Shown here: positions 53,801-62,325 of the stretch, in pieces
Position numbering within the stretch: the first letter of the stretch is position 1
Layout: the number at the start of each line of letters is the position of its first letter
Source of the DNA: Bacteroidota bacterium
Lineage (GTDB): Bacteria > Bacteroidota > Bacteroidia > Bacteroidales > JAAUTT01
Length of the DNA: 64,000 bases
Direction of reading: 5' to 3'
Assembly: GCA_023429135.1 (NCBI GenBank)
Contig: JAEYWD010000024.1
Location: 186,001-250,000 of the forward strand
The notes under the pieces: model-generated
What the model saw: only the letters and a program-made list of their open reading frames with translations
What the model was told of the DNA's origin: nothing
Databases searched by the model: none
Made by a program: the position numbers and the translations under genes

Positions 53801-55268
53801 TGCCGCTTTAACCCCTTCGGATAAACAAACTGATGTGGATTTGTTCGTGATACCACAAGCCGTGTTTAATGTACCGGTGAATAAAATCATGAACATTTCC
53901 GACGATAGTGGCATTACCCATCTTTTCAGGGCTAATCTCGAAAAGTGTGAACTGAAACAAAAAGGACAAACCGTAACAGGTAGTAAAGAATGGAACGCAG
54001 ACAATACTGTGCTGGTTTTGAACTTCGATGAGATACTCAACCCGAACACCGAATATACCTTTGAAACAGAACTCAGTTTTGAAGAATGGAAAGACGGGAA
54101 ATGGGAAACCGTTACAGACAATGGAGCAAAAATTATCGAGCGTAAGGCATACACTTTTACAACCGGGGCATTGCCCAAATCCATTCCGGCAGACCGGATT
54201 GCCTATTCCTATCCTGTGATGAGGCAATACAATTTTTACCCGCAGGAATACCCGGAAGGATATATGGCTTTCAATATAGGGTTGAGCGCTTTCTTTAATC
54301 CGGTGGAAGGATGGAAACAGCGAGCCCGGTTTGTGCCAGTTGCAGGAGGAAAAGCCTTGCTTTCTGACCTTAAGTACGATGCTGCATCTAAAACACTTTC
54401 GTTCAGTATTCCAACCTCGATGCCTCTGGATAAAATATTCCGTTTTGAATTGGTAAACATTCCTACTACAAGCGACATTGCAAGGAATATTTCCGAGAAA
54501 GTCACTTCATCTAATCTTGAAGATGATTCGAATTCTATGGAAGTCCGTACCCGAGAGGCTCAGGGAACTATTTCACGTGCCGAAGAAATTGTATTTTTCA
54601 GTTATGGTTTCCGTACCAGCAAATACAAAACAATGAACGATAAACTTTCCATGACTGAAATGGATGTGAATATGCTATATGAGGTAACTCCTTACGTCTA
54701 TCATTTACAAACCACTTTCCACGGAAACGAAATGTTCGATAAATACGAAATATATGGTACAGATAAAGCGCAGCCATTAATAAAACGCACTGCAATTCTG
54801 GAAAATACTCCCTGGTATAAAGAGGCTGTGGAACCGTTTGTTTATAAAGACTATCCATTGCTTGGTTTGGCCAGTATCGATTGGCGCAATACCCAAACAT
54901 GGGGAGTGCCGCCAACCGGTGAAGTAAAAATATGGCAGCTCAATTACGACCACGTCCTGACAGACGAGGAATTTGAAACAGGAGTGGCTACTTCGGTTAC
55001 CGATTGGGCCCATTTCATGTATGCTCTTCCCTGGTATTGGAGCAAGGATTATTACGACATCCGCATGAAACTTGCCAACCAGTTCCCAAATATGACTAAT
55101 CCCGATTCACATATCCAGGCTATACTCGGAAAAGTAATCTGGCCAGTGGTAGATAAAGGAGAATACCCGGTGAAGTTTGAATATGTGTTGCCTGGGATTA
55201 ACAAGGTGACATCCTCAAAGTCATTTATTGTTAAAAACCCATTCGATATTGTTCAACCTGATTTATAA
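50847..55268 (+). CDS. Very large secreted beta-rich protein of a toxin-like locus
   Basis: 1473 residues from the ATG at 50847, giving a signal peptide (MICRNSVLIYYFLFFPLLSVLGNA); the frame to 50790 only adds a polar leader. No family recognised for the first 1000 residues or so: long alternating beta-strands with repeated phrases such as DLIIDRNGFSGILAANNILTMDDG and ELRGEIAFARDD, and glycine-rich stretches (FYGFGGGLYYHM, AGGRFSVLGGLVKGECKF) that could be barrel-like or a beta-solenoid. Residues about 1010-1130 look like a Big_5-type Ig domain (NADNTVLVLNFDEILNPNTEYTFETEL). First gene of a co-directional cluster with two FnIII proteins and a Hint toxin; may be an export or surface scaffold for them. 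Confidence 0.75.
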   Translation: MICRNSVLIYYFLFFPLLSVLGNADTTAINNPLKRAEKIHALWDSIEQSGRYVEKLDTSTFFNIPVAFTGGADKDPSYAIIISDVTVKPGMAYFTAYMSLTNPLDGKRLAFEAQNIPFSFKGGLAGDIRLALVTDCKINLCKDVDLIFMPGSYVEWDCNGFKRLRAKGKVEFSSSTFLPANYDGTLKNDGSKLSVQIDTEIKNLNDFALSLSIDPFQIKGVPLTFACKDLVIDYSDYTNPETVRFPQNYSGLSSATPNLWRGIYIGEASVILGPEFRKKTSKAPTSFSAKDLIIDRNGFSGILAANNILTMDDGDLGGWNFSVSGFSVTLLTSKITEAEFNGEVHIPMMKDGQNLIYSALIDMEGRYSFTVSPSNTLSFPVFGNSNLELYKNSLVTIAVENGKFVPTALLSGNMSIKAPFSQDTSKQNLELGHVEFQEMRISTVEPAFDIKYIGVSGLSQGAFAAFPISVDNIAVRTTRSEVRLSVGLVLNLMDSNKEGFGGKTTITMVSERKGFKFHYKGLEIDRILVEVAKPGAFELRGEIAFARDDPEYGNGFRGEIDAKFADKIEVESIALFGKVNGLRYFFVDGLLAIKPGIQAGPLTFYGFGGGLYYHMKQQPGMVNPNSFGASRSGVVYKPSDQISIGIMAEVKFGVATEQLVDADTKFEIVFNSSGGLNRIGFEGNAKCIVPGVDIVPDQIKAAAQKLSGGGKLDFSPTDAALAVTIMMDMDFENDVFHAELEAFVNVGPILRGVGNQGSAGKCVMHIEPSKWYLHIGSPSNPLGLKFLGFIQATSYFMVGHDIPTKLPLHPTVASILKISPERVSSNRNEDNLENGKGIAFGSSFSINTGDLTFLCFYGKFEVGAGFDIMLISYGKDCYCAGHSAPLGINGWYAKGQAYAYLDGQIGIKVKVFRKEKKFEILSIGAAALLMAQGPNPLFLEGQAGGRFSVLGGLVKGECKFKVTYGEKCEIVKPGKASPVQDLEMIAALTPSDKQTDVDLFVIPQAVFNVPVNKIMNISDDSGITHLFRANLEKCELKQKGQTVTGSKEWNADNTVLVLNFDEILNPNTEYTFETELSFEEWKDGKWETVTDNGAKIIERKAYTFTTGALPKSIPADRIAYSYPVMRQYNFYPQEYPEGYMAFNIGLSAFFNPVEGWKQRARFVPVAGGKALLSDLKYDAASKTLSFSIPTSMPLDKIFRFELVNIPTTSDIARNISEKVTSSNLEDDSNSMEVRTREAQGTISRAEEIVFFSYGFRTSKYKTMNDKLSMTEMDVNMLYEVTPYVYHLQTTFHGNEMFDKYEIYGTDKAQPLIKRTAILENTPWYKEAVEPFVYKDYPLLGLASIDWRNTQTWGVPPTGEVKIWQLNYDHVLTDEEFETGVATSVTDWAHFMYALPWYWSKDYYDIRMKLANQFPNMTNPDSHIQAILGKVIWPVVDKGEYPVKFEYVLPGINKVTSSKSFIVKNPFDIVQPDL

Positions 55269-55339
55269 GGGAAAAGGGAGAAAACAAAGGGAAAGTATTT
55301 ATGAAAACAGAAAAATTAGAAAAAGCAATACAAGGAGTT

Positions 55340-57415
55340 ATGTGGTTAAAGTTTTTATCGACGATCATCATCTTGCTGGCTATATCAAATGTTAACGGAC
55401 AGGAAACCAAAACTTCACTGAAACTTCTTGTGCGGCCATTGCCCGATTCAATACTGCTGCGATGGGCGCCCGATAATTTCGATGGGTGGAATGCCGGAAA
55501 CAAGTATGGGTATAAAATTGTGCGTTTTACTATAATGAAGAACGGGAAAGTAATATCCGGGTCTCAGCCGGAAATGTTAACTCCCGATCCAATAAAGCCC
55601 TGGCCATTGATAGCCTGGGAAAAATATGCAGATACAGATGATTATGTTGCAGTTGCAGCCCAGGCTATTTATGGAGAAACTTTCGAAATCACTGCACAAA
55701 AATCTACCAAAGTATTTGATGTGGTGAATAAAGTTAAGGAACAGGATTCCCGTTTCACTTTTGCTCTGTTTGCTGCCGACCAATCGCGTATTGCAGCCAG
55801 AGCTTCCGGTTTATGGTTTACCGACCGTAATGTAAAAAAAGGTGAAAAATACCTTTACAGAGTTTACCTGGCAACACCGCAAAATATCCTGAAATCAGAT
55901 ACGGCATTCGCTTACACCGGTGTGGATGAATATCTGCCCCTTCCCAAGCCGCTTAACTTTAATGGAGAATTTGGCGATAGAAGTGTACTTCTCCATTGGG
56001 ATCGAAAAACGCTGGAAAGCTATTATAATTCTTATACACTCGAACGTTCCGATGATGGTAAGACTTTTCGTACTTTGCGTGATAAGCCTTTGGTATATGC
56101 CAATTCCGGCGAATTTAGGGAAGCAGATGAAATGATGTTTACCGATTCGTTACCTGCAAACGGGAAAGAGTATTATTACCGCTTGGCTGGGCATACTCCG
56201 TTCGGGGAAAGAAGTCCGTTCTCGGAAATTGTAAAAGGGAAAGGACTTACCGAACTTAAGGCTATTCCCGACATTATTAAAAGCAACCATATAAACGGAA
56301 GTATTATCCTTGAATGGAAGTTTCCTGAATCTGAAAATATAAACCTAACAGGCTTCAAGGTATTAAGATCGAAAAACCATGTAAGTGGATTTGATACAAT
56401 ATCAGGAATATTATCTCCTGCTTTGCGACAGTTTACTGATATGAAGCCTTATTCAACAAATTATTATAAAATAGCTGCCCTGGGCAAAAGCGGTTCGGTA
56501 AAAGCATCATTGCCATCGTTGGTGCAATTGGTCGATTCCATTCCACCTGGACCTCCAACCGGATTAAAGGCAATAGCAGATACTACCGGCAAGCTTGTAT
56601 TAAGCTGGAAACCCAACCCCGAGGAAGACATTTATGGTTATCGTATTTACCGTGCCAATGCAGCTAATGAAGAGTATGCCCAATTGACTGTGGCGCCGCT
56701 AAAAGATACCGTATTTACCGATCAAATCAACCTGAAAACTCTTACCTCGAAAATATACTACCAGTTAATGGCCATTGACAAGCGGCAGAATTATTCTGGT
56801 TTTTCGCAGCCACTTGAGGTTGTGCGTCCCGATATTGTACCCCCTTCGTCTCCGGTGATCAAAAAAATAAAGTCTACTACCAGTGGAATATCCCTGCAAT
56901 GGATAGCCAGCAGCAGTCCCGATGTGGCTAAACATGTAATCTACAGGAAAGCAAAAGGAGAAACGGAGGGTAAAATTATTCGCGAAGTTCCTGTAAGGGA
57001 TACTCTTCGTGTATTTAACGATACCACTGCTGCAGATCAAACCTTGTATTATTATTGCATGACAGCAGTGGACAGTGCTGGATTGAGGTCGACACCAACC
57101 ATGGAAGTGGCAGGTCAAAAGATCCCATCGGCAGAAACTGTTGGTGTTAGTTCCCTGAAATACAAAACCGACCGAAAAAAGTTTACGGTGACTTTAAGCT
57201 GGGGCAGTCCATCGGGTAAGGTAAGCAGGTATATTCTTTACCGGAAATACGGAGACACCGGAGTTCTGGCAATTTATACCACTATTGCCGGCGATAGAAT
57301 AGAATTTACAGATACCAGAGTTAAAGCGGGCATAAAATACACCTATTGTATTATCCCCGAATATGAAAACGGGAACAGTTCATCTTCCAATGCTTGCGTT
57401 GATGTGGATTTTTAA
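55340..57415 (+). CDS. Secreted fibronectin type III protein
   Basis: About 691 residues. The ATG at 55340 gives a compact signal peptide (MWLKFLSTIIILLAISNVNGQ); the ATG at 55301 is also possible. An N-terminal segment of about 200 residues (LKLLVRPLPDSILLRWAPDNFDGW) is followed by at least five FnIII domains: LPKPLNFNGEFGDRSVLLHWD, LKAIPDIIKSNHINGSIILEW, PPGPPTGLKAIADTTGKLVLSW, PPSSPVIKKIKSTTSGISLQW, and a last one ending SSSSNACVDVDF. No enzymatic motif. Sits 71 bp after the large beta protein and 28 bp before the metallopeptidase-like gene, so an operon partner of both. Confidence 0.85.
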   Translation: MWLKFLSTIIILLAISNVNGQETKTSLKLLVRPLPDSILLRWAPDNFDGWNAGNKYGYKIVRFTIMKNGKVISGSQPEMLTPDPIKPWPLIAWEKYADTDDYVAVAAQAIYGETFEITAQKSTKVFDVVNKVKEQDSRFTFALFAADQSRIAARASGLWFTDRNVKKGEKYLYRVYLATPQNILKSDTAFAYTGVDEYLPLPKPLNFNGEFGDRSVLLHWDRKTLESYYNSYTLERSDDGKTFRTLRDKPLVYANSGEFREADEMMFTDSLPANGKEYYYRLAGHTPFGERSPFSEIVKGKGLTELKAIPDIIKSNHINGSIILEWKFPESENINLTGFKVLRSKNHVSGFDTISGILSPALRQFTDMKPYSTNYYKIAALGKSGSVKASLPSLVQLVDSIPPGPPTGLKAIADTTGKLVLSWKPNPEEDIYGYRIYRANAANEEYAQLTVAPLKDTVFTDQINLKTLTSKIYYQLMAIDKRQNYSGFSQPLEVVRPDIVPPSSPVIKKIKSTTSGISLQWIASSSPDVAKHVIYRKAKGETEGKIIREVPVRDTLRVFNDTTAADQTLYYYCMTAVDSAGLRSTPTMEVAGQKIPSAETVGVSSLKYKTDRKKFTVTLSWGSPSGKVSRYILYRKYGDTGVLAIYTTIAGDRIEFTDTRVKAGIKYTYCIIPEYENGNSSSSNACVDVDF

Positions 57416-57443
57416 AGGCATAAACAGTTCAATTTTACAGTCA

Positions 57444-60400
57444 ATGAACAGAGTAATTGTAAATCTACTGGTAATATTTATTTTATGCGGGCAGGCACCC
57501 TCTTTCGCTCAGCAGCAATTCCCTGTACGCACTATTACCAATGTTTCAGCACCTTACCCTGTCAGTCTCGAACAATTTACGGCTGTTGAAAACGGCAAAA
57601 TATCGCTCGTAATTATCCCTAACGATGTTAAGTTACAGAACTATCCAATTAAATTAAAGCTTGTTATATCTGGCGGATGGTTTACCATATACACCAACCC
57701 CGCCTTTATTCACCGGAACATTACACTGAACAATGGCGAGATCCAGACTTTTTCCGGAGCCGACCTTGCCGAATGGTTTAACCCCGACAATCTTCTTTTC
57801 GATGGGTACAGCAAGAGCCAGTATGTAAAAAACGGACGCCTGCCTGAAGGTATGTACCAGGTTTGGTTCGAGGTATACGAGACAAATTACGGGTACAACA
57901 TGAGCAGCAGCACCAAGGCGATGGTGTGGATATTCGAAAATGACCCGCCTTTGCTGAATTTCCCCCTCAATGCAAAAGAATTTATCGCCACCGACCCGCA
58001 AAATATTGTATTTAACTGGACATTACGGCAATCGCCTTTTTCGGTTTCCGGGGCTTCCAACGAATACAAATTCGAACTTTGGGAAATATGGCCCGACAAT
58101 ATGAACGTGGAAGAAGCTATCCGCACTACACGCCCGGTTTACAGCGGTACGGTAAATTCCGGTACGTTTACCTATAGTGCTGCCGAACCCCTGCTTTTGC
58201 CGGGCCGCAAATATGCCTGGCGTGTACAGGCTTACGATCCCGAAGGTAAAAAACAATATAAAAACAACGGATACTCCGATGTACGTTGGTTCAGATTTGG
58301 AAAGGACTGTGGAGTTCCTGCGCCTGTTCTTGACAAAGCTACCGACAATACAATAGCATTAAAATGGGAAAACGATTACCGTTTTGACAAGTACGAACTA
58401 CGCTGGCGATTAAAGGACCGCCAGGATGCCAAATGGTATACCCTCGATGGCGACAGACAAGGTGCCGTATTAACCAAACTGGACCCAAACACACAGTACG
58501 AAATACAGGTACATGGGTTTTGCAGCATACAGGAGGGCGAATACTCCCCCACTATTACCGCCCGTACCAAAGAAGAGTCTAAATGTGCCTGCGGAACCCC
58601 AATGGGCAACATTGATATTTCAGGACAGGAACCGTTACAGGTTCTTAAACCAGGAGATTATTTCCGGGCATCCGATTTTGATGTGCAGGTATACCAGGTA
58701 TCAGGCGCAAACGGTACATTCTCCGGTAAAGGTTTTGTAAGTGTTCCATTATTGAAATCAATAAAATTCGAAGCGGAATTCAAAAGCGTGAAAATAAACA
58801 ACAATTACCGGATGTACGACGGTGAAGTGAAGTTTATTTATAATCAGAAAAATGGAATTACAGTAAATATTGGTCAATTACTCAATTCGCTTACCAATAG
58901 GCCAAATACCGCTAATGAAACCAACCCGTTTACAGAAATTATAGACCGTAAGGCCAAGGTAGATACTACAATTTCGTCCATAATAGTGCGTTCCACAGGA
59001 GAAATTTTAGTAACAAAATCCGACGGTCGTACAGAGGTAATAAGAGCTTCCCAAGACGATAAGTTAGTAGCTATTTCCGGGAAAACTGACGGTTCCGAAC
59101 AATATGTGGTGGATACCAAAACCGGAACCCTTTATAAAGCAACACCCGATAAAAGAAGCAATGCCAATACAACACCCCTGTCGCCGAATAAGCCGGGAAA
59201 ATATAATGTAACCTTTGCAGCGCACAACAATCAGATATATGGCTTGGATTTACCAGGCGAGAATACAGTTGTGGCGAAGTATGATAAAGCCAACCTGAAT
59301 GGAACAGAGAAAGAAATACCCTGGAAATCGGTTGAAACCGGGAAAATTGACCAATTAGTTGCCAGAGTGGAAGGAGGGCCTGTTGACTCGGTGCATTACT
59401 TAACCGGAAGCAATAATATGGTTATGGTGGCACCTGGAACAGAAAAAAACACCAGCCAGCTACTTGTAACAGGTATTGAAAAAAACGATGAACTCAAAGC
59501 CTGGTACTCTGAAAAAATTAACGATACTACTGAGAACCGCATACTTGCAGCACAACTAAATATAATAGCTTATGATAAGAAGCTGATAAACCTGTGCCTG
59601 GTAGAAGTAAACGGAGCTGCAGCACCCGATGCCAATTTTGCAGAAAAAGAGCTTAACACCATTTATGCATCGGCAGTTGTGCAGTGGAAAGTTAAGAAGG
59701 TACAAGGCTTTAAAGTAACCATTACGGACCTCGAAAACGGAAAGTTTGTAAACAAGCGGTCGGATGACGACATGAACTATACCGACCACGAAAAGCAGGT
59801 ACGCGACGCTTTTATAAAAACGAAAGACTACGACAAAAATACCGTTTATCTATTCTTTATTGGAGGAAACACGACACACGAACTACAAGGCTTTATGCCT
59901 TTTAATCGCCAGTTTGGCTTTATATTTACCGAACATACCAATGCATTTAACGTTATCCGCACCATTGCCCACGAGGCAGGGCATGGAGCCTTCCGCCTGA
60001 AACATCCGTTTGAGGCCAGCGACCCGCGTATGGCAACCGACAACAACCTGATGGCTTATAGCCAGTTTACCATGCTTTATAAGACACAATGGGATGAATG
60101 CCATGATAAGGATTTGGGATTGAATTGGTTTGAAGATGGGGAAGAGGGGGAGGCAACCTCAAACTCTGAAGTAAGACCGAGGAAAGTAGCTTTTGAGGAA
60201 ACCAAGTTTCCTGATTATGCTTTCGATGCAAATACTTACAATGAATGCAAAAATTATCCAACCTTTAAAGATCAAAACGATTTAGAAGACGGTAGTCCTT
60301 GGTTGTACGTTTTTGAAAATACTCAAGATACAATCAATGCTAATGTAAGGCCAGATAAAGCAAAAGATAAAGTAACCTTAGACACAGATATTACAGCGAC

Positions 60401-61151
60401 AATTATTAACAATACTTCCAATCCTATCAGTATTAGCATCCTTTCTCCTTCTGAATTAAATTATTTTGTAGTTGCTAAAGATACATTAGGAGAGGACAAA
60501 ACATTGGGAGGAATAAACATAATTTCACAACCGTTATCATTAAAAAGAGAGTTTACTGTTAAGTTATACCTATTGAAAGGTCCATTAGAAAGAAATTATC
60601 CGACTATAGATGAGGCTGAAATTAAAAGTAAGCTAAGCAGTATTTATTCAGTTTGCGGTGCTAATTTTACTATTTCAACGATTAAGAAAAATTTAAAATT
60701 AAGTATTGATACCAATAAAAATGGATACTTTGATGAATATGACATGAAGGAAAAGATGTTATTAAACCAGGCAATGACACGCTTGGCTGTAACGGGAGAA
60801 ATAAGCGTATTTGTACTAAATACTAAAATACAGTCAAAGAACGCATCTGGCAATACAATTGAAATAAATGGCTACGCACCTTTAAATAATAATTATCCAT
60901 CTATGCTAACTAACCCGTATGTTGTTCTTTCTGGACAAAATAGTAATCAAGGAGAAACTTTGTCTCACGAAATAGGACACTGTGTTTTTGGATTACAACA
61001 TCCATTTGATGAATTCTCAAGCCAAACAAGAAGTCAAGACCCGCAAAATATCATGGATTATGGAAGAACAGATGGTTCTTGCTGGTTGCGAGCATATCAA
61101 ATATTAAAAATTAATCAATTAGAAGTATTAAGATTATGGAAAGGAAGATAG
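57444..61151 (+). CDS. TANFOR/FnIII-like secreted protein with two HEXXH metallopeptidase-like sites
   Basis: About 1235 residues. The ATG at 57444 gives the signal peptide MNRVIVNLLVIFILCGQAPSFAQ; the frame to 57363 runs inside the previous gene. The N-terminal region (FPVRTITNVSAPYPVSLEQF) resembles TANFOR-type Bacteroidota surface proteins. Two FnIII-like domains follow (about 150-370). Zinc-site motif one is at 843 (HEAGHGAFRLKHPF), motif two at 1175 (HEIGHCVFGLQHPF). Both share HExGHxxFxLxHPF, metzincin-like but with one extra residue before the third His. The coding sequence turns AT-rich at about nt 60225, so the second site sits in a differently composed C-terminal module. Its end overlaps the next gene by 16 bp. 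Possibly a toxin carrier or processing protease. Confidence 0.78.
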   Translation: MNRVIVNLLVIFILCGQAPSFAQQQFPVRTITNVSAPYPVSLEQFTAVENGKISLVIIPNDVKLQNYPIKLKLVISGGWFTIYTNPAFIHRNITLNNGEIQTFSGADLAEWFNPDNLLFDGYSKSQYVKNGRLPEGMYQVWFEVYETNYGYNMSSSTKAMVWIFENDPPLLNFPLNAKEFIATDPQNIVFNWTLRQSPFSVSGASNEYKFELWEIWPDNMNVEEAIRTTRPVYSGTVNSGTFTYSAAEPLLLPGRKYAWRVQAYDPEGKKQYKNNGYSDVRWFRFGKDCGVPAPVLDKATDNTIALKWENDYRFDKYELRWRLKDRQDAKWYTLDGDRQGAVLTKLDPNTQYEIQVHGFCSIQEGEYSPTITARTKEESKCACGTPMGNIDISGQEPLQVLKPGDYFRASDFDVQVYQVSGANGTFSGKGFVSVPLLKSIKFEAEFKSVKINNNYRMYDGEVKFIYNQKNGITVNIGQLLNSLTNRPNTANETNPFTEIIDRKAKVDTTISSIIVRSTGEILVTKSDGRTEVIRASQDDKLVAISGKTDGSEQYVVDTKTGTLYKATPDKRSNANTTPLSPNKPGKYNVTFAAHNNQIYGLDLPGENTVVAKYDKANLNGTEKEIPWKSVETGKIDQLVARVEGGPVDSVHYLTGSNNMVMVAPGTEKNTSQLLVTGIEKNDELKAWYSEKINDTTENRILAAQLNIIAYDKKLINLCLVEVNGAAAPDANFAEKELNTIYASAVVQWKVKKVQGFKVTITDLENGKFVNKRSDDDMNYTDHEKQVRDAFIKTKDYDKNTVYLFFIGGNTTHELQGFMPFNRQFGFIFTEHTNAFNVIRTIAHEAGHGAFRLKHPFEASDPRMATDNNLMAYSQFTMLYKTQWDECHDKDLGLNWFEDGEEGEATSNSEVRPRKVAFEETKFPDYAFDANTYNECKNYPTFKDQNDLEDGSPWLYVFENTQDTINANVRPDKAKDKVTLDTDITATIINNTSNPISISILSPSELNYFVVAKDTLGEDKTLGGINIISQPLSLKREFTVKLYLLKGPLERNYPTIDEAEIKSKLSSIYSVCGANFTISTIKKNLKLSIDTNKNGYFDEYDMKEKMLLNQAMTRLAVTGEISVFVLNTKIQSKNASGNTIEINGYAPLNNNYPSMLTNPYVVLSGQNSNQGETLSHEIGHCVFGLQHPFDEFSSQTRSQDPQNIMDYGRTDGSCWLRAYQILKINQLEVLRLWKGR

Positions 61152-62053
61152 TTTTTTTAACTAGTATTTTAATTTTTATTAGTATCAATCTAACAAATGC
61201 TCAAAACACCCAAATAAAAGAGGAATTGGAATCTTTTATTTATGGAGGTTGCAATAGGAAAGTTAATATTGATCTGCTTAATAAAAATTCTGTTTACAGT
61301 GCTACTTTTTTAAGTCAGATAAAAACTGACACTTTAAAATGTATTGAAAGAAAGAAAATTGAAACAACTTGTCAATTATTTAACCTTTCTCAACAAAAAA
61401 AAGAGATAGTAAAGTTTTTGTTTGAGTATTTATCAGATTCTACAACCAGATATTCAGGCTATATTGCTAATTGCATTTACGATAAAATACATGAGTTAGA
61501 ACTGCCAAAAGAAGAAATTCCAAAAATGAACCTCCTTAGCTTAAAAAGGACTTACACAAGAAATTCTACACTTTTATTAGCTTATCTTGAAATATATGAA
61601 TCCGTTCCGATATTGGAAAATTGGCTCATTAGAAGTAATTTAAAAAGCATTGATAAAGAAATAATAAATGTTGCATTAGCTAGGCTCAATAGCGAAATTG
61701 CCCTAAACAGCATTTTAAAGTTTGACATCGTAAAGGAAAGTGATTGGTTGATTTATTTTGCCTATTTAAATTTTATCCGAACCCCAAAAGCTACTGAAGA
61801 GTTAGTTAAATTCGTATACGATGACAGCGAAATTATTCTTGAAGAATTACCGGATCTTAATTCTGTTGTTAAATGTAAGATTTCGGCACTATCACTTTAT
61901 CATTTAAGCATGATTATAGTAGATTTTCCAGTAAATATTAAATACATGAATTTATATGAAGACTTGTCTAAGGAAACAGAATTGGCCAAAAAATGGCTTG
62001 ATAGTCATAAAGATTATAAAACTAATCGAAAATTAGGTAGTTTTAAACTATAG
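61136..62053 (+). CDS. Secreted protein of unknown function, candidate immunity protein
   Basis: 305 residues with a signal peptide (MERKIVFLTSILIFISINLTNAQ). Not recognised. The mature part is mostly helical with Leu/Ile-rich pairs (IVKFLFEYLSDSTTRYSGYIANCIYDKI, DKEIINVALARLNSEIALNSILKF) compatible with a HEAT-like or armadillo-like solenoid, and two to three cysteines. Strongly AT-rich. It overlaps the 3' end of the two-HEXXH gene by 16 bp and precedes the toxin remnant. Immunity to the associated effector is an inference from position and size only. Confidence 0.6.
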   Translation: MERKIVFLTSILIFISINLTNAQNTQIKEELESFIYGGCNRKVNIDLLNKNSVYSATFLSQIKTDTLKCIERKKIETTCQLFNLSQQKKEIVKFLFEYLSDSTTRYSGYIANCIYDKIHELELPKEEIPKMNLLSLKRTYTRNSTLLLAYLEIYESVPILENWLIRSNLKSIDKEIINVALARLNSEIALNSILKFDIVKESDWLIYFAYLNFIRTPKATEELVKFVYDDSEIILEELPDLNSVVKCKISALSLYHLSMIIVDFPVNIKYMNLYEDLSKETELAKKWLDSHKDYKTNRKLGSFKL

Positions 62054-62066
62054 AATAAACAAAAAT

Positions 62067-62325
62067 ATGAACCAAATAAGACCAGAAACAAAAAATGCCA
62101 CAGCAAATAAGGCTTTAATAATAGCGGTTTTGTGCGGGTTATATATTTCTGTCTTTGATAATGGCGTTGTAAACGCCGGCAGTACCCCCGCACGCACCAC
62201 AGATGCGCGCGGGGGTAAAGGGAAGTATTAAAAATGCGTTTGCTGAAGGTGTTCTTGGAACTGATAAAATAAAAAAAGTTGCTATTATTTATTCTTGGAT
62301 GGTCAACTGCTATTTACCTTTTTAG
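62067..62325 (+). pseudogene. Disrupted leader of a toxin-like gene
   Basis: An ATG at 62067 opens a 54-codon frame (MNQIRPETKNATANKALIIAVLCGLY...) with a hydrophobic segment like a signal or TM anchor, ending at TAA 62229-62231. The frame runs into a GC-rich palindrome and is lost. If 43 nt (about 62180-62222) are removed, it joins in phase to a second frame (GSIKNAFAEGVLGTDKIKKVAIIYSW) that stops at TAG 62323-62325. A further shift would be needed to enter the Hint-toxin frame. Reads as a once-continuous N-terminus now broken. No experiment can be inferred; sequencing error cannot be excluded. Confidence 0.5.
62163..62217. repeat. GC-rich double hairpin, REP-like mobile palindrome
   Basis: Small stem GGCGTT-GTA-AACGCC (62163-62177) followed by a large stem TACCCCCGCACGCA (62183-62196) / TGCGCGCGGGGGTA (62204-62217), 14 bp with one mismatch and a 7-nt loop. 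GC content is far above the surrounding AT-rich DNA. Two adjacent hairpins are the layout of REP-type elements moved by Y1/RAYT transposases. No second copy was found in the window. Confidence 0.6.

Noticed and set aside
55330..55340. AGGAG before the ATG at 55340 as a Shine-Dalgarno site
   Set aside because: Bacteroidota rarely use Shine-Dalgarno pairing; an isolated match in AT-rich DNA is not evidence for the start on its own.
57363..57443. Longer N-terminus for the two-HEXXH protein
   Set aside because: It lies inside the preceding gene and would bury the obvious signal peptide that begins at 57444.
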